From contig NZ_KB893311.1 of NCBI RefSeq assembly GCF_000374065.1, positions 1 through 64,000 on the forward strand: DNA of 64,000 nucleotides. Reading direction: 5' to 3'. Position 1 is the first letter of the stretch. Each line of letters starts with the position of its first letter. Of this stretch, positions 1 to 9,201 are shown in pieces. Source of the stretch: Spirosoma luteum DSM 19990. GTDB lineage: Bacteria > Bacteroidota > Bacteroidia > Cytophagales > Spirosomataceae. Made by a program: the position numbers and the translations under genes. The notes under the pieces were generated by a model. That model was given only the letters and a program-made list of their open reading frames with translations. It searched no databases and was not told the DNA's origin.

Positions 1-1
1 C

Positions 2-220
2 TGTTGGAACTACCTGTATTTGAGCCGTTTATTAGTCAACTCAACCAAAGCAGAGCGAGCCATTATTCTGAGTATGGTACCCCGAACCTCCCCTGTTGCC
101 TGGGAACACATCAACTTTCAGGGAGAGTTTAATTTTGATGATGATCTGAGCCGTGATCCGTTGGAAGCGTCGCTATCAGACATTCTATCTTACGAGCCAG
201 AAGGAGTTAAATTCTTATAA
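2..220 (+). CDS. Tn3-family transposase, C-terminal end (partial at window edge)
   Basis: The frame is open from the left edge and stops at a TAA (218-220), so only the last 72 residues are visible. The segment SPVAWEHINFQGEF followed by a short acidic stretch (FDDD) is the signature C-terminus of Tn3-type DDE transposases, where SPVAWQHIN..G.Y.F is strongly conserved. The preceding NYLYLSRLL also fits. The catalytic part must lie to the left. Tn3-type transposase genes usually end next to a terminal inverted repeat, so the transposon end is probably within the next few hundred bases, but I could not identify a convincing 38-bp terminus. Confidence 0.72.
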   Translation, partial: CWNYLYLSRLLVNSTKAERAIILSMVPRTSPVAWEHINFQGEFNFDDDLSRDPLEASLSDILSYEPEGVKFL

Positions 221-632
221 TACTCTACAAGTCAGTGACTTATTGACGCTACGTGGCGGATTTACCCCAAATGTGTTAGCTACCCCTGTGATCGGCTGTC
301 CACGGGTTATGACAGTGGCTATTACTGGGAGGATGTGCAACGAGCCCTGCGGATTGCTGCTGGCTTAGAGCAGTGGCCGAATTGATATAATGCCAAAAAT
401 CTAGATTACCCCTCCCCCCTTATTTTACAAGTAACCTTTATGCGAGTAATTTATAAACTGAACACTTTGTAACATTTTCACAACGGTCGTTCTTAGATCG
501 TTATAACCTCCCAATTTTTCCTATCTTCGCCCGTGGAACACCCCTGAATACAAAAAAGAAGTCGGAAAGGGGAAGAAACTAATGCGGGTCTGATCACTAT
601 TTCACCTCAACTATTGTGGGGGTACCACCACT
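221..632. other. Spacer between transposase end and recombinase, with a short coding relic
   Basis: No intact gene is visible. After an in-frame TGA (236-238) the transposase frame reopens at 239-385 and reads as protein-like sequence ending DVQRALRIAAGLEQWPN before a TGA. It has no start codon and is probably a gene remnant of unknown origin. The stretch 460-632 is AT-rich and would hold the promoter of the recombinase, and possibly its crossover (res) site, which I cannot delimit. Confidence 0.4.
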
Positions 633-1283
633 ATGAACTACGTACCTTACTACCGGGTCTCCACCGCCGGTCAGGGAAAAAGCGGACTGGGCCTTTTAGC
701 CCAGCGCGAGATTGTTAACCGCTTCATCAAACCGAGCGATCAGTTGCTGGATGAGTTTGTCGAAGTCGAATCGGGCAAGCGCGCCGACCGGCCCCAGCTG
801 GCCGCCGCCATCGCCTATGCCAAACAGCAGGGGGCCCGGCTCTTGATCGCTAAACTCGACCGGTTAAGCCGCAATGTGTCCTTTATCTTTTCGCTGCGCA
901 ATGCCGAGGTAGACTTCGTGGCCTGTGACATCCCCGATGCCAACACGCTCACGGTAGGTATCATGGCCGTATTGGCCCAGCATGAACGGGAACTCATTGG
1001 GCAGCGCACCAAAGCTGCTCTGGCTGCTAAGAAAGCTCAGGGCTTCAAACTGGGCACCCCTAACCTGACGCCGGCGATCAGTGAGCTAGGTCGTGAGCGG
1101 CAACAGCAGAATGCCCGCACCCACCCGGCCAATGTGCAGGCGGCCGAACTGATTCGCCTCTACCGCAAAGAGGGGTTAGCCTACCAGGCCATTGCCCTGC
1201 AGTTAAACCGGATGGGGTTTCGCACCCGCCGGGGCAAAGCGTTTCAGGCCATGAGTGTGCTGCGGTTGGATGCCAAGGGTTGA
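633..1283 (+). CDS. Serine recombinase / resolvase
   Basis: This 216-residue site-specific recombinase probably resolves cointegrates or inverts DNA. The N-terminal catalytic domain (about 1-140) shows YYRVSTAGQGKSGLGL with the nucleophilic serine at residue 10, the AKLDRLSRN motif near 72-80 and the E-helix start QHERELIGQRTKAAL near 125-140. The C-terminal 60 residues contain a short Hin/resolvase-like helix-turn-helix ending in RGKAFQAMSVLRL. The length suits small resolvase/invertase proteins rather than large serine integrases. It lies just right of a Tn3-type transposase end, and serine resolvases are the usual partner of Tn3 elements, so they may belong together. It could instead be a separate element. 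Confidence 0.85.
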   Translation: MNYVPYYRVSTAGQGKSGLGLLAQREIVNRFIKPSDQLLDEFVEVESGKRADRPQLAAAIAYAKQQGARLLIAKLDRLSRNVSFIFSLRNAEVDFVACDIPDANTLTVGIMAVLAQHERELIGQRTKAALAAKKAQGFKLGTPNLTPAISELGRERQQQNARTHPANVQAAELIRLYRKEGLAYQAIALQLNRMGFRTRRGKAFQAMSVLRLDAKG

Positions 1284-1590
1284 GCAGTAAATCCGCTTTA
1301 ATAATTGCCACCAAGTAATCACGTTAGTGCTACCAGGCTTTTTATGCTCTCCAGAGTGTGCCAGTCGATTGGGGCATCCACTCGGACCGGAAGCGGGGCT
1401 TTTTTCAGCAGGTAAAAGAGATTACCGGTGGCCACCCGAATTAAATACTACCAGTAACATCACTGGAAAACGTTTGAGCCACATAGCTGTATTGCAGGGT
1501 TACACGGGCCGTTTGGTAGCAGGCCTTTACCCAATTGCCTGTGGTTCAGATGATGGCTTAACCCCTCTTGCCCCGCTCCGGCCAGAGCGG
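1284..1590. other. Gene-free stretch with a 38-codon coding relic
   Basis: No complete gene is visible. Bases 1328-1444 (+) read as protein-like sequence, with ALQSVPVDWGIHSDRKRGFF near the middle and ending ITGGHPN before TAA. There is no start codon and a TAG lies directly upstream, so it looks like the 3' end of a lost gene that I do not recognise. The stretch ends in a GC-rich block that leads into the inverted repeat at 1591. Confidence 0.4.
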
Positions 1591-1617
1591 GACCGTCACA
1601 TTTTTTGATGCTCTCCC
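1591..1617 (-). repeat. Left copy of an inverted repeat flanking the AT-rich efflux cassette
   Basis: Read on the minus strand this is AGAGCATCAAAAAATGT followed by GACGGTC. Nearly the same sequence occurs on the plus strand at 9053-9086 and 9168-9201 (AGAGCATCAAAAAG, then TGGACGGT). The copies are inverted around 1.62-9.05 kb, exactly the AT-rich cassette. The outer side of each copy carries GACGGT and GC-rich sequence, and the inner side carries GGAGAGCATC. Confidence 0.65.
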
Positions 1618-1739
1618 CCTTGGATGGTATTTATATAGGCATTATTTTTGTAGACTAATAAACAAATTCGGTCGAATAGTTTAACAGTGTAACATCAATA
1701 TGAAGTATTCTACATATCTATTAAAAGAAAAGGAATGTC

Positions 1740-2372
1740 ATGGTTTATAAATTTTTCATGGTTATTAGTATGATAGTGGCAATAACGTTTAATGCCGCTA
1801 CCAGTACAACTTGTTTTTCGCAATCATCAGAAGGATGGAAGCTCGAAAAAGATAAAAACGGCATCAAAGTGTACACCCGTAAGGCAGCTAATTCTTCCAT
1901 AATGGAGTTTAGGGCATCAGCTACTGTTGCTGCCCATATGGAACAGCTGGAAGCTTTAATTGAAAAGGTAAATGATTATCCGGGTTGGCAAACCAGTATT
2001 AGCACAGCCAACGTATTGAAGCAACAAAATAAAGAAGAGCAATATATATATTATACTACTGATGTGCCCTGGCCGGTTACAGACAGGGATATAGTTTTAC
2101 ATTCTGAAAAAAATAAAAGCGCCTCGGGTATAGTAACATATAACCTGCACAGTAAACCTGATTTTATCTCTGAAAAAGGAAATTTTGTACGCATAAAAAA
2201 GGCAAAGGGCTTTTGGCAATTTACTCCTTTTAAAGACAATAAAATAAACGTCACATTCCAATTCTATGCTGACCCCGAAGGAAATATTCCTGACTGGATC
2301 ATTAATATGTTTCTTGTTAAAGGTCCCTACAATAGCCTGACTAATCTTAAAAGCAAAGTGGAAAAATTATAA
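1740..2372 (+). CDS. START / SRPBCC-domain exported protein
   Basis: A 210-residue protein with an N-terminal signal peptide (hydrophobic about residues 5-25) followed by a START-like lipid-binding fold. Visible family features are WKLEKDKNGIKVYTRKA at the start of the domain, the central VPWPVTDRDIVLH motif near residues 113-125 and a C-terminal part resembling NIPDWIINMFLVKGPYNSL. Proteins of this type in Bacteroidota are exported and of unknown ligand. It is first in a compact AT-rich gene run (7-bp gap to the next gene) that ends in an RND pump. The base composition differs clearly from the host-like genes on either side. The function is inferred only from the fold. Confidence 0.75.
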   Translation: MVYKFFMVISMIVAITFNAATSTTCFSQSSEGWKLEKDKNGIKVYTRKAANSSIMEFRASATVAAHMEQLEALIEKVNDYPGWQTSISTANVLKQQNKEEQYIYYTTDVPWPVTDRDIVLHSEKNKSASGIVTYNLHSKPDFISEKGNFVRIKKAKGFWQFTPFKDNKINVTFQFYADPEGNIPDWIINMFLVKGPYNSLTNLKSKVEKL

Positions 2373-2379
2373 AAATCTT

Positions 2380-2889
2380 ATGGAGTCAAACAGTATCTCA
2401 TATCGCACAGGGGATCGTCCTCAAACCACCAAAAGCAATCCGCATCAGCAATTAAATCAATTTCCCCCTCCTCAAATTATTGGTGAGTTACACGAATTTA
2501 TCGCTACACTTTCCAATATCACTGAAGGCGCTTCCAAAATAAGCACGCCCGGCACCCAGGCATTTTTCCTGTCGGGTTGCAGGCATAAAGGCTTTGGCGA
2601 AGGATTTATAATAGATAATGAGTTTGTGCATATCCATCCTTTGCCAGATGGAAGTCTGCACCTTGTGTTGCCGGAAGCTGAAGGAAAAATAATGGTTGAA
2701 AAGAAATGGGGCGAACCCCATGTTCTTGCGGGACAATATGGGTTGCCTGGAACTATTTATATGCTTTATGCACCCCGCAATACGGAGGAATTGGAAATAG
2801 CCAAACATTTTGTTTACCTAGGTTATCAATATGCCAAAGAAAATGCAGGTAATGCCGCTTCTTTTTCAATCAGTACCGAAATACTTTAA
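2380..2889 (+). CDS. DUF5519 / luciferase-domain protein
   Basis: A 169-residue soluble protein without a signal peptide. The pattern GFGEGFIIDNEFVHIHPLPD (about residues 69-88), then KKWGEPHVLAGQYGLPGTIY and a C-terminal helix ending AIKHFVYLGYQ-like, fits the DUF5519 (luciferase domain) family, where a conserved EPH...P.SGW-type segment occurs. The biochemical role is unknown. It lies between a START-like gene and a TetR regulator, 11 bp before the latter, and has the same AT-rich composition, so it travels with the efflux cassette. The family assignment is moderately certain. Confidence 0.6.
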   Translation: MESNSISYRTGDRPQTTKSNPHQQLNQFPPPQIIGELHEFIATLSNITEGASKISTPGTQAFFLSGCRHKGFGEGFIIDNEFVHIHPLPDGSLHLVLPEAEGKIMVEKKWGEPHVLAGQYGLPGTIYMLYAPRNTEELEIAKHFVYLGYQYAKENAGNAASFSISTEIL

Positions 2890-2900
2890 ACATTAGTGTA

Positions 2901-3494
2901 ATGAAAACGAAAGATCAAGAAATAGTGCACTCTATAATAGTAGAAGCACAAAAGCTTTTGCAGCAGTACGGTTTAAACAAAACCACGATGGAAGATATTG
3001 CCAAAGCTGCCGGTAAAGGGAAAAGCACTCTCTACTATTACTTCAAGAGCAAAGAAGAAATTTTTGATGAAGTGGTAAAACGGGAAATGGACGACTTTTT
3101 TCAAGGCGTGAAAAGTGCCGTAGATAAGGAAGATAATGCCCTTAGTAAACTGAGGACATATATCACCGTAAAAATAAAAACCATTACCACCAAAGTAAAT
3201 TTATACCACATAGTGAAAGCCGGCTTACTGGAGCCTCAACTTTTTGATTTATATAAAAAGTACAGAAACCGGTATGATAAAGAAGAAGCCAGCTTGATAA
3301 GCTCTATTCTTACTAATGGCATTGAAACAGGAGCCTTCAGCTTACCTGAAGAGAATGATTTGAATGTTTTGGTAGAGGTGCTTGTCAGTTGTGTACGTGG
3401 AATAGAATATGACATTATTGCGAGAGATAAATTCAGTACGCTCTCTAAAAGAGCAGACTTCCTGGTAAGCATTGTAGCTAAAGGGCTGCAATAA
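2901..3494 (+). CDS. TetR/AcrR-family transcriptional regulator
   Basis: A 197-residue regulator. The N-terminal TetR DNA-binding domain is clear: AQKLLQQYGLNKTTMEDIAK, then AAGKGKSTLYYYFKSKEEIF (about residues 12-52). The remaining helical ligand-binding domain has no recognisable specificity. It sits directly upstream of the adaptor gene of an RND pump, the usual place for a local repressor that responds to a pump substrate. The gap to the adaptor is short and AT-rich. It probably represses the pump and perhaps its own gene. No palindromic operator stood out on inspection. Confidence 0.9.
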   Translation: MKTKDQEIVHSIIVEAQKLLQQYGLNKTTMEDIAKAAGKGKSTLYYYFKSKEEIFDEVVKREMDDFFQGVKSAVDKEDNALSKLRTYITVKIKTITTKVNLYHIVKAGLLEPQLFDLYKKYRNRYDKEEASLISSILTNGIETGAFSLPEENDLNVLVEVLVSCVRGIEYDIIARDKFSTLSKRADFLVSIVAKGLQ

Positions 3495-3553
3495 TTTTTT
3501 TGACTTTTTTTAGACCAAAAAACAATAATAGTCTAATGGTTTACTTCAACAAT

Positions 3554-4594
3554 ATGAAAAGATGTAAAACACCAGTTAAGTATGTCTTCCTAGCTTTGAT
3601 AGTTACAATGGCAGGATGTGAGAACAAGAAGGCGGTGACTGTAAAGACAGCAACTGCTTTGAAAGTACTAACTGAGCGGGCAGTTCCTTATAATGGCTTG
3701 CTAACTACATCCTATTCAGGCGTGGTAGAGGAAAAAAACAGTGTCAGCGTCAGTTTCCTTGCTGCCGGTACTATAGAGCAACTATTAGTGCAGGAAGGAC
3801 AGCTGATAAAGAAAGGGGAATTAATAGCCCGAATGAATGGAACAAGTGCCCGCAATACCTATCAAATAGCTTTGTTAGAACAACAGAAAGCACAGGATGC
3901 CTACAATAGGCTGAAACCGATGTATGAAAATGGAACACTGCCTCCTGTAAAAATGGTGGAAGTAGAAACAGGCTTAAACCAGGCTAAAGCTAATACAGCA
4001 ATAGCAAGGAAAAACTGGCAAGAAACCAATCTTTATGCCCCATCGGGCGGCACTATTGGTAAAATACATTTTTCATCAGGTATGAATGTGGCTCCCGGTG
4101 TGCCTGTACTGGATTTATTGAGCATCAGTACTGTGTACATTAAAATTCCGGTACCGGAAGATGAAATCAGCAAAATTAAAAAAGGTGTAAAAGCTTCGGT
4201 ATCCATACCAGCTATTCCCATACACGCTGTAGGCGATGTAAAAGAAATTGGCGTATCTGCCGATGTGCTCTCGCATACCTACCCGGTAAAAATTGAAATC
4301 GCTAATCCCCGCTTACTTATAAAACCTGGAATGGTGTGCTCTGTAACTGTTAGTTCCACATCCCTTAAAACCGGTTTTTTGGTTTCCGGTAAAGCCCTGC
4401 AAAAGGATGTGAACGGCAATCAGTATGTATATGTGGTAGATGAAAAAAGCATAGCCATAAAGAGGTTTGTCAGAACCATTTCGCTTGTAGAGGAAAGGGT
4501 GCTGATTGAAGGAGATATACAACAGGGCGATACGATTATTATAGCTGGGCAAGAAAAGCTGGCATCGCAAATGGCAGTGGAAATTATCCGTTAA
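3554..4594 (+). CDS. RND efflux periplasmic adaptor (membrane-fusion protein)
   Basis: HlyD/AcrA-type adaptor bridging the inner-membrane RND pump and the outer-membrane channel. I chose the ATG at 3554 (347 residues) because it begins a lipoprotein signal, MKRCKTPVKYVFLALIVTMA then GC, with the lipidated Cys. Earlier starts at 3500 (TTG) and 3536 (ATG) would bury that signal. The biotinyl-lipoyl half-motifs flank a coiled-coil hairpin (residues about 95-160 include QQKAQDAYNRLKPMYENG), followed by the beta-barrel domain (LLSISTVYIKIPVPEDEISK). The gene lies 5 bp after TetR in frame context and 16 bp before the pump gene, so it belongs to one operon. Confidence 0.9.
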   Translation: MKRCKTPVKYVFLALIVTMAGCENKKAVTVKTATALKVLTERAVPYNGLLTTSYSGVVEEKNSVSVSFLAAGTIEQLLVQEGQLIKKGELIARMNGTSARNTYQIALLEQQKAQDAYNRLKPMYENGTLPPVKMVEVETGLNQAKANTAIARKNWQETNLYAPSGGTIGKIHFSSGMNVAPGVPVLDLLSISTVYIKIPVPEDEISKIKKGVKASVSIPAIPIHAVGDVKEIGVSADVLSHTYPVKIEIANPRLLIKPGMVCSVTVSSTSLKTGFLVSGKALQKDVNGNQYVYVVDEKSIAIKRFVRTISLVEERVLIEGDIQQGDTIIIAGQEKLASQMAVEIIR

Positions 4595-4610
4595 AACATT
4601 GTACCTAAAA

Positions 4611-7600
4611 ATGGAAAAAAGAAAAACCAATCTGATAGAGAAAGCAATGAAGTACAGGCAAATTGTCTTCATTCTTATTGTGCTGTCTGCTTTTTTTGGT
4701 GTTTTCGCTCTGTGGAAAATGCCGCGTAATGAGTTTCCGGAGTTTATCATCAGGCAGGGTGTAATTATAGGTGTATACCAAGGAGCTACCTCCCATCAGG
4801 TAGAAGACCATTTAACTGACAAGGTTGAAAATTATCTTTTTAGTTTTCAGGAGGTGAATCGTGATAAAACTTATTCCATCTCCAAAGAAGGACTGATGGT
4901 TATTATGGTGGAAGTAAATACCAACGTAAAAGATCCGGATGCTTTTTGGGATAAATTAAAATTTGGGTTGAACGACTTAAAAAGACAGTTACCGCAACAG
5001 GTAATAGCGCTGAATGCTGATAATGACTTTGGTAATACATCCGCCATTCTGCTGAATGTTCAGTCGGAGCAACGGAATTTTAAGGAACTGGAGCATTATG
5101 TAAATGTGATAGAAGCTGAGCTGAGACAGATTAAAAGTGTTTCCAAGGTTAAGCATTACGGTTTGCAGCAGGAGCAGATCAGTATTTACATTAATCCGGA
5201 TAAGCTGGCTACGTATGGAGTAAGACCGGCAAGCGTTCTGGCGGCACTGCAAATGGAAGGTTCGGTAAATTATGCGGGTGCGGTGAACAGCGAACAGTTG
5301 GTGATGCCCATACACGTCCCGGCTAATTACACATCAGAAAACGATATTGCCCGGCAAATTATCTATACTGATCCTGCCGGAAATATCATTCGGCTGAAAG
5401 ATATAGCTACCATAAAACGGGAATTTATAGCGCCTGATTCCTACATCAAAAACAATGGCAAAATCAGTCTTTTGATTTCACTTGAAATGCAGCGGGGAAA
5501 CAATATTGTTGACTTTGGCAAAGAAGTGGATGAAACGCTGCAACAAATTAACCAGCACCTCCCGCAGGATATTAATATTACCAAAACCGCTGATTTGCCT
5601 GCTGTGGTCAATCATTCCATTCAGCATTTTCTCAGGGAATTTTTGATTGCTGTTTGCGGGGTAATTGTGGTAGTAATGCTTATGCTTCCTTTCAGGGTAG
5701 CCAGTGTGGCAGGGGCTACCATCCCTGTTATTATATTTATCTCTATCGGTATTTTATACCTGCTGGGTATTGATCTGAACACCGTTTCGCTTGCAGGGCT
5801 TATCGTAGTGCTGGGAATGGTGGTGGATGACGCTATTGTAGTTATTGATAACCATTTAGAAAAACTGGATCACGGGGAAACACCCTGGAATGCAGCCTGG
5901 AAAAGCGCCACAGAATTATTCATTCCTGTTTTAACAGCTACATTATCCATCATCATCACCTTTGTGCCAGCCTTGTTTTTTTTGAAAGGAATGATAGGTG
6001 ATTTTGTATATGCATTACCCGTTACCATTGGGGTTGCCTTAACGGTTTCTTTAGCCGTGGCTTATTTTGTCGTGCCGTATATCAGTTTTTCTTTTATTAA
6101 AAAAGGGATCAAAAAAGTCGAAGTAAAGCAAAAGAAAAACTCTCTTTTTAATCATTTACAGAAAGGGTTTGATGCCTCGCTTGAAAAAGCATTTCAAAAG
6201 TCGAAAGTCACTGTAGCCATTGGTTTCGCATCATTCTTCATAGGATTATTGCTTTTTGCAATTATGCCCAGACAGCTATTTCCTAAAGTGGAAAGAAACC
6301 AGTTTGCGGTAGAAATATACCTGCCGGAGGGTAGTACACTAAAGCAAACGGCATTGGTAACTGATAGCTTGTCACAAATGCTGCTTGCAGATGAACGTGT
6401 TGTCAATGTAGGCTCGTTTTTTGGTACAGGCTCACCACGTTTTCATACCACCTATGCTCCTAATTTCCCTTCAAAAAATTATGCACAATTAGTAGTGAAT
6501 ACCACCACCGAAGAAAGTGCAGTAGCGCTAATGGGAGAATATGAAAAACAGAAGCGTAATTACTTTCCTGATGCCTATATCCGCGTCAAACAACTTGATT
6601 TGCTGCCTACTACCGCTCCTATAGAAGTCAGGATATCGGGAAACAATATAGATTCAATTAAAAGGGTGGCCGAAAAAGTACAGGCTGTTATGAAGGGGAA
6701 TGACGACATCATCTGGGCAAGGACAGATTATTTAAATCCGCTTCAGGGTGTAAGGGTAGAAGTAAATGATGAAGTTTCAAACAGGCTTGGATTTACCAAA
6801 GGCATGGTTGCCACTTCCCTGGCTACCGGATTTTCAGGATTACCAGTAGGCACAGTATGGGAGGGAGATTACCCGGTGAACGTAAAGCTGATAAACGAAC
6901 CCGAAAGGCGTAACTCATTTGATGACATAGAAAATCAAATGGTAACATCTCCTTTGATGGGAACGACTGTGCCGGTAAGACAATTAGCAACCATCACCAA
7001 CGATTGGAGTGAGGGTCAGATTATACGGAGAAATGGCATAAGAACCATTACGGTTCGTGCCGATATAAAAAGGGAAGCTTTGGCTTATAAAATACTGGAT
7101 GATATAAAACCTGACATTGAAGCGATTAAAATGGGTGAAGGAAATATAATTTCTTATGGCGGAGAGCTGGAAAACGAATATGAAAACTATGTGCCCTTAT
7201 CGAAAGCTTTGGCAACGAGTATCGTGCTAATTTTCTTTATCCTTTTGTTTCAATTTAAAAGTTCACGACTGGTTTTATTGATAATGACCACCATACCGCT
7301 TAGTATTTTTGGCGCTGCGGTAGGGTTGCTGGTTACCGGCTATCCATTTGGGCTTACTGTTTTTCTGGGTCTTATGAGCTTAATAGGCATTGTTGTGCGG
7401 AATGGGATTATCCTTATTGATTATGCAGAAGAATTACGCAGGTCTCATCAACTGGATATACAGCAAGCCGCTATGGCTGCAGCCAAGCGAAGAATGCGCC
7501 CCATATTCCTTACTTCGGCTGCTGGTGCAGTAGGCGTAGTGCCTATGATGGTAAGCGGCTCTTCACTTTGGGGACCATTGGCAACGGTTATCTTTTTTGG

Positions 7601-7700
7601 ACTATTGTTTTCAATGATATTTTCCTTGTACGTGTTGCCCACAATGTATCATCTGTTTTTAAAAAAGACCAGACATTCTATTACGCAAAACACTAATTAA
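4611..7700 (+). CDS. RND-family efflux permease
   Basis: Inner-membrane proton-driven pump of about 1030 residues, the usual RND length. The first transmembrane helix follows MKYRQIVFILIVLSAFFGVF. The TM4 proton-relay motif VVLGMVVDDAIVVIDNHLEK carries the two essential aspartates, and the second half repeats the fold with a TM10-12 bundle (LMSLIGIVVRNGIILIDYAE). I prefer the ATG at 4611 (MEKRKTN) over the TTG at 4599. The sequence resembles the HAE-type (organic substrate) pumps more than heavy-metal pumps: it carries DD rather than the D..E context typical of CusA. It sits between adaptor and channel genes. The substrate cannot be told. Confidence 0.92.
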   Translation: MEKRKTNLIEKAMKYRQIVFILIVLSAFFGVFALWKMPRNEFPEFIIRQGVIIGVYQGATSHQVEDHLTDKVENYLFSFQEVNRDKTYSISKEGLMVIMVEVNTNVKDPDAFWDKLKFGLNDLKRQLPQQVIALNADNDFGNTSAILLNVQSEQRNFKELEHYVNVIEAELRQIKSVSKVKHYGLQQEQISIYINPDKLATYGVRPASVLAALQMEGSVNYAGAVNSEQLVMPIHVPANYTSENDIARQIIYTDPAGNIIRLKDIATIKREFIAPDSYIKNNGKISLLISLEMQRGNNIVDFGKEVDETLQQINQHLPQDINITKTADLPAVVNHSIQHFLREFLIAVCGVIVVVMLMLPFRVASVAGATIPVIIFISIGILYLLGIDLNTVSLAGLIVVLGMVVDDAIVVIDNHLEKLDHGETPWNAAWKSATELFIPVLTATLSIIITFVPALFFLKGMIGDFVYALPVTIGVALTVSLAVAYFVVPYISFSFIKKGIKKVEVKQKKNSLFNHLQKGFDASLEKAFQKSKVTVAIGFASFFIGLLLFAIMPRQLFPKVERNQFAVEIYLPEGSTLKQTALVTDSLSQMLLADERVVNVGSFFGTGSPRFHTTYAPNFPSKNYAQLVVNTTTEESAVALMGEYEKQKRNYFPDAYIRVKQLDLLPTTAPIEVRISGNNIDSIKRVAEKVQAVMKGNDDIIWARTDYLNPLQGVRVEVNDEVSNRLGFTKGMVATSLATGFSGLPVGTVWEGDYPVNVKLINEPERRNSFDDIENQMVTSPLMGTTVPVRQLATITNDWSEGQIIRRNGIRTITVRADIKREALAYKILDDIKPDIEAIKMGEGNIISYGGELENEYENYVPLSKALATSIVLIFFILLFQFKSSRLVLLIMTTIPLSIFGAAVGLLVTGYPFGLTVFLGLMSLIGIVVRNGIILIDYAEELRRSHQLDIQQAAMAAAKRRMRPIFLTSAAGAVGVVPMMVSGSSLWGPLATVIFFGLLFSMIFSLYVLPTMYHLFLKKTRHSITQNTN

Positions 7701-7702
7701 AA

Positions 7703-9043
7703 ATGAAAGAAGCAATTATAACTATCATTGTCATTTTTTGCTCAACGGTGGTTTACAGTCAGCAGGTACTTTCTTTACAGGAAAGTAAAGAGCTGGCAAT
7801 AAAGAACAACATCCAAATTAAAAATAGCGAACTAGAAACAGAAGTGGCACAGGAAACCAAAAAAGAAGCTTTTACCAATTACTTCCCGAAAGTTACCGCC
7901 ACTGCCTTTGCTTTTCAATCGGCAGACAAGCTGATTAAATTAAACAACCCGGGAGGAAACCTGCCTGTATATGATGGGAGCGCTGCAACTATACCGGCAG
8001 CCACACAGTTCGCCTACCTGCCGCCATCTGCCACCAGCATTCTTGATAGAGGAACGCTGGGTGCAGTTAATGTTGTACAACCTGTTTATACCGGAGGGCA
8101 AATTGCTACCGGCAACAAACTGGCACTGCTTGGGGTGGAAGTAAAAGAGCAACAGCAAATCATTACAAAAAACGAGATACTGCTTAAAACAGAGCAACAG
8201 TACTGGCAGGTTGTTTCCCTGCGGGAAAAGAAAAAAACCCTGGACAAATATGAGCAGCTTTTAGCAGATTTAAACAAACAGGTAAATGACTCCTATAAGT
8301 CGGGGTTAATCGTTAAAAATGATGTGCTAAAAGTTCAAATAAGGCAGAGTGAAGTACAGGCAAATAAAAACAGGCTGAACAACGGAGAAAAATTAGCCTT
8401 GATGCAGTTTTGTCAAACAATTGAAATCCCCTATGATTCTACGCTTGTATTGTCGGATAAGCTTACCACCGCTAAAAACCCCGAATTTTATTTTGTACGT
8501 ATTGAGAATGCTTTGCCTGACAGACCGGAATATAAGCTTTTAGAAAAATCGGTGGAAGCAGAAGCATTACAGACGAGAATGAAAAAGGCGGATTATCTTC
8601 CGAAAGTATCGGTAGGCATCACAGGTTTTTATCTGAATGCAATGGATAATGGAGGTGTGGTCAATGGTCTTGCATTTGCCACAGTGTCTGTTCCTGTTTC
8701 TAACTTTTGGGGACTTTCCCATTCCTTGAAAAAACAGAGGATAAGTGAAACAATAGAAGAAAATAATGCTATAAAAAACAGGCAGTTATTAAAGTTGCAA
8801 ATGGAAAAAGCCTGGGCTGAATTACAAGAAGCCTTTGCGCAAATAAAGCTTGCGCAGAAAATGGAAGAACAAACCCGGGAGAATTTGAGAGTAAGTACAA
8901 ACAGCTATACAAACGGGCTTGTTTCACTATCTGATGTGCTGGAAGCGCAAGCTTTGTTAAGGGAAGCATCCAATAAAGTAACAGAGGCTCAATCTAATTA
9001 TCAAACTGCCATTACCACTTATTTGCAGGTTACGGGGAGGTAG
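7703..9043 (+). CDS. TolC-family outer-membrane channel
   Basis: A 446-residue outer-membrane efflux protein. The signal peptide is MKEAIITIIVIFCSTVVYSQ, and the mature protein has two repeats of the OEP fold with long heptad-rich helices (SKELAIKNNIQIKNSELETE; KTLDKYEQLLADLNKQVNDS). The end SYTNGLVSLSDVLEAQALLR is the typical second-repeat motif. It begins 2 bp after the permease stop, completing a TetR-MFP-RND-OMF tripartite operon. It is the last AT-rich gene; composition switches back to host-like immediately after its stop, next to the GAGAGCATC repeats. Confidence 0.92.
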   Translation: MKEAIITIIVIFCSTVVYSQQVLSLQESKELAIKNNIQIKNSELETEVAQETKKEAFTNYFPKVTATAFAFQSADKLIKLNNPGGNLPVYDGSAATIPAATQFAYLPPSATSILDRGTLGAVNVVQPVYTGGQIATGNKLALLGVEVKEQQQIITKNEILLKTEQQYWQVVSLREKKKTLDKYEQLLADLNKQVNDSYKSGLIVKNDVLKVQIRQSEVQANKNRLNNGEKLALMQFCQTIEIPYDSTLVLSDKLTTAKNPEFYFVRIENALPDRPEYKLLEKSVEAEALQTRMKKADYLPKVSVGITGFYLNAMDNGGVVNGLAFATVSVPVSNFWGLSHSLKKQRISETIEENNAIKNRQLLKLQMEKAWAELQEAFAQIKLAQKMEEQTRENLRVSTNSYTNGLVSLSDVLEAQALLREASNKVTEAQSNYQTAITTYLQVTGR

Positions 9044-9052
9044 TGGGTGAAG

Positions 9053-9086
9053 AGAGCATCAAAAAGCCTGGACGGTCCGCCGCGCG
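9053..9086 (+). repeat. Right inverted-repeat copy 1
   Basis: AGAGCATCAAAAAGCC followed by TGGACGGTCCGCCGCGCG. It starts 10 bp after the channel gene stop, matches 9168-9201 in direct orientation, and matches 1591-1617 in inverted orientation. Confidence 0.65.
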
Positions 9087-9167
9087 GGTGATGCAGGAAA
9101 TTTCGTACTTTAGGGTGAGCCTGTCGTTTCGCCATGAAAAACTTAAAAGGTCAACACCTGAACCCGG

Positions 9168-9201
9168 AGAGCATCAAAAAGTGTGGACGGTACGCCGCGC
9201 G
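9168..9201 (+). repeat. Right inverted-repeat copy 2
   Basis: AGAGCATCAAAAAGTG followed by TGGACGGTACGCCGCGCG, 115 bp after copy 1 and differing from it at only a few positions. It is the better match to the left copy (shares AAAAARTGT). A weaker third start, GGAGAGCATCAC, occurs at 9293-9304. Confidence 0.65.

Noticed and set aside
221..632. A 38-bp Tn3 terminal inverted repeat or res site
   Set aside because: C-runs such as CCCCTCCCCCC near 411-420 hint at an end, but no matching partner or known terminus pattern could be established.
1327..1608. 93-codon ORF
   Set aside because: It reads through the GC-rich repeat and a relic in another frame; no domain, no signal and no convincing start.
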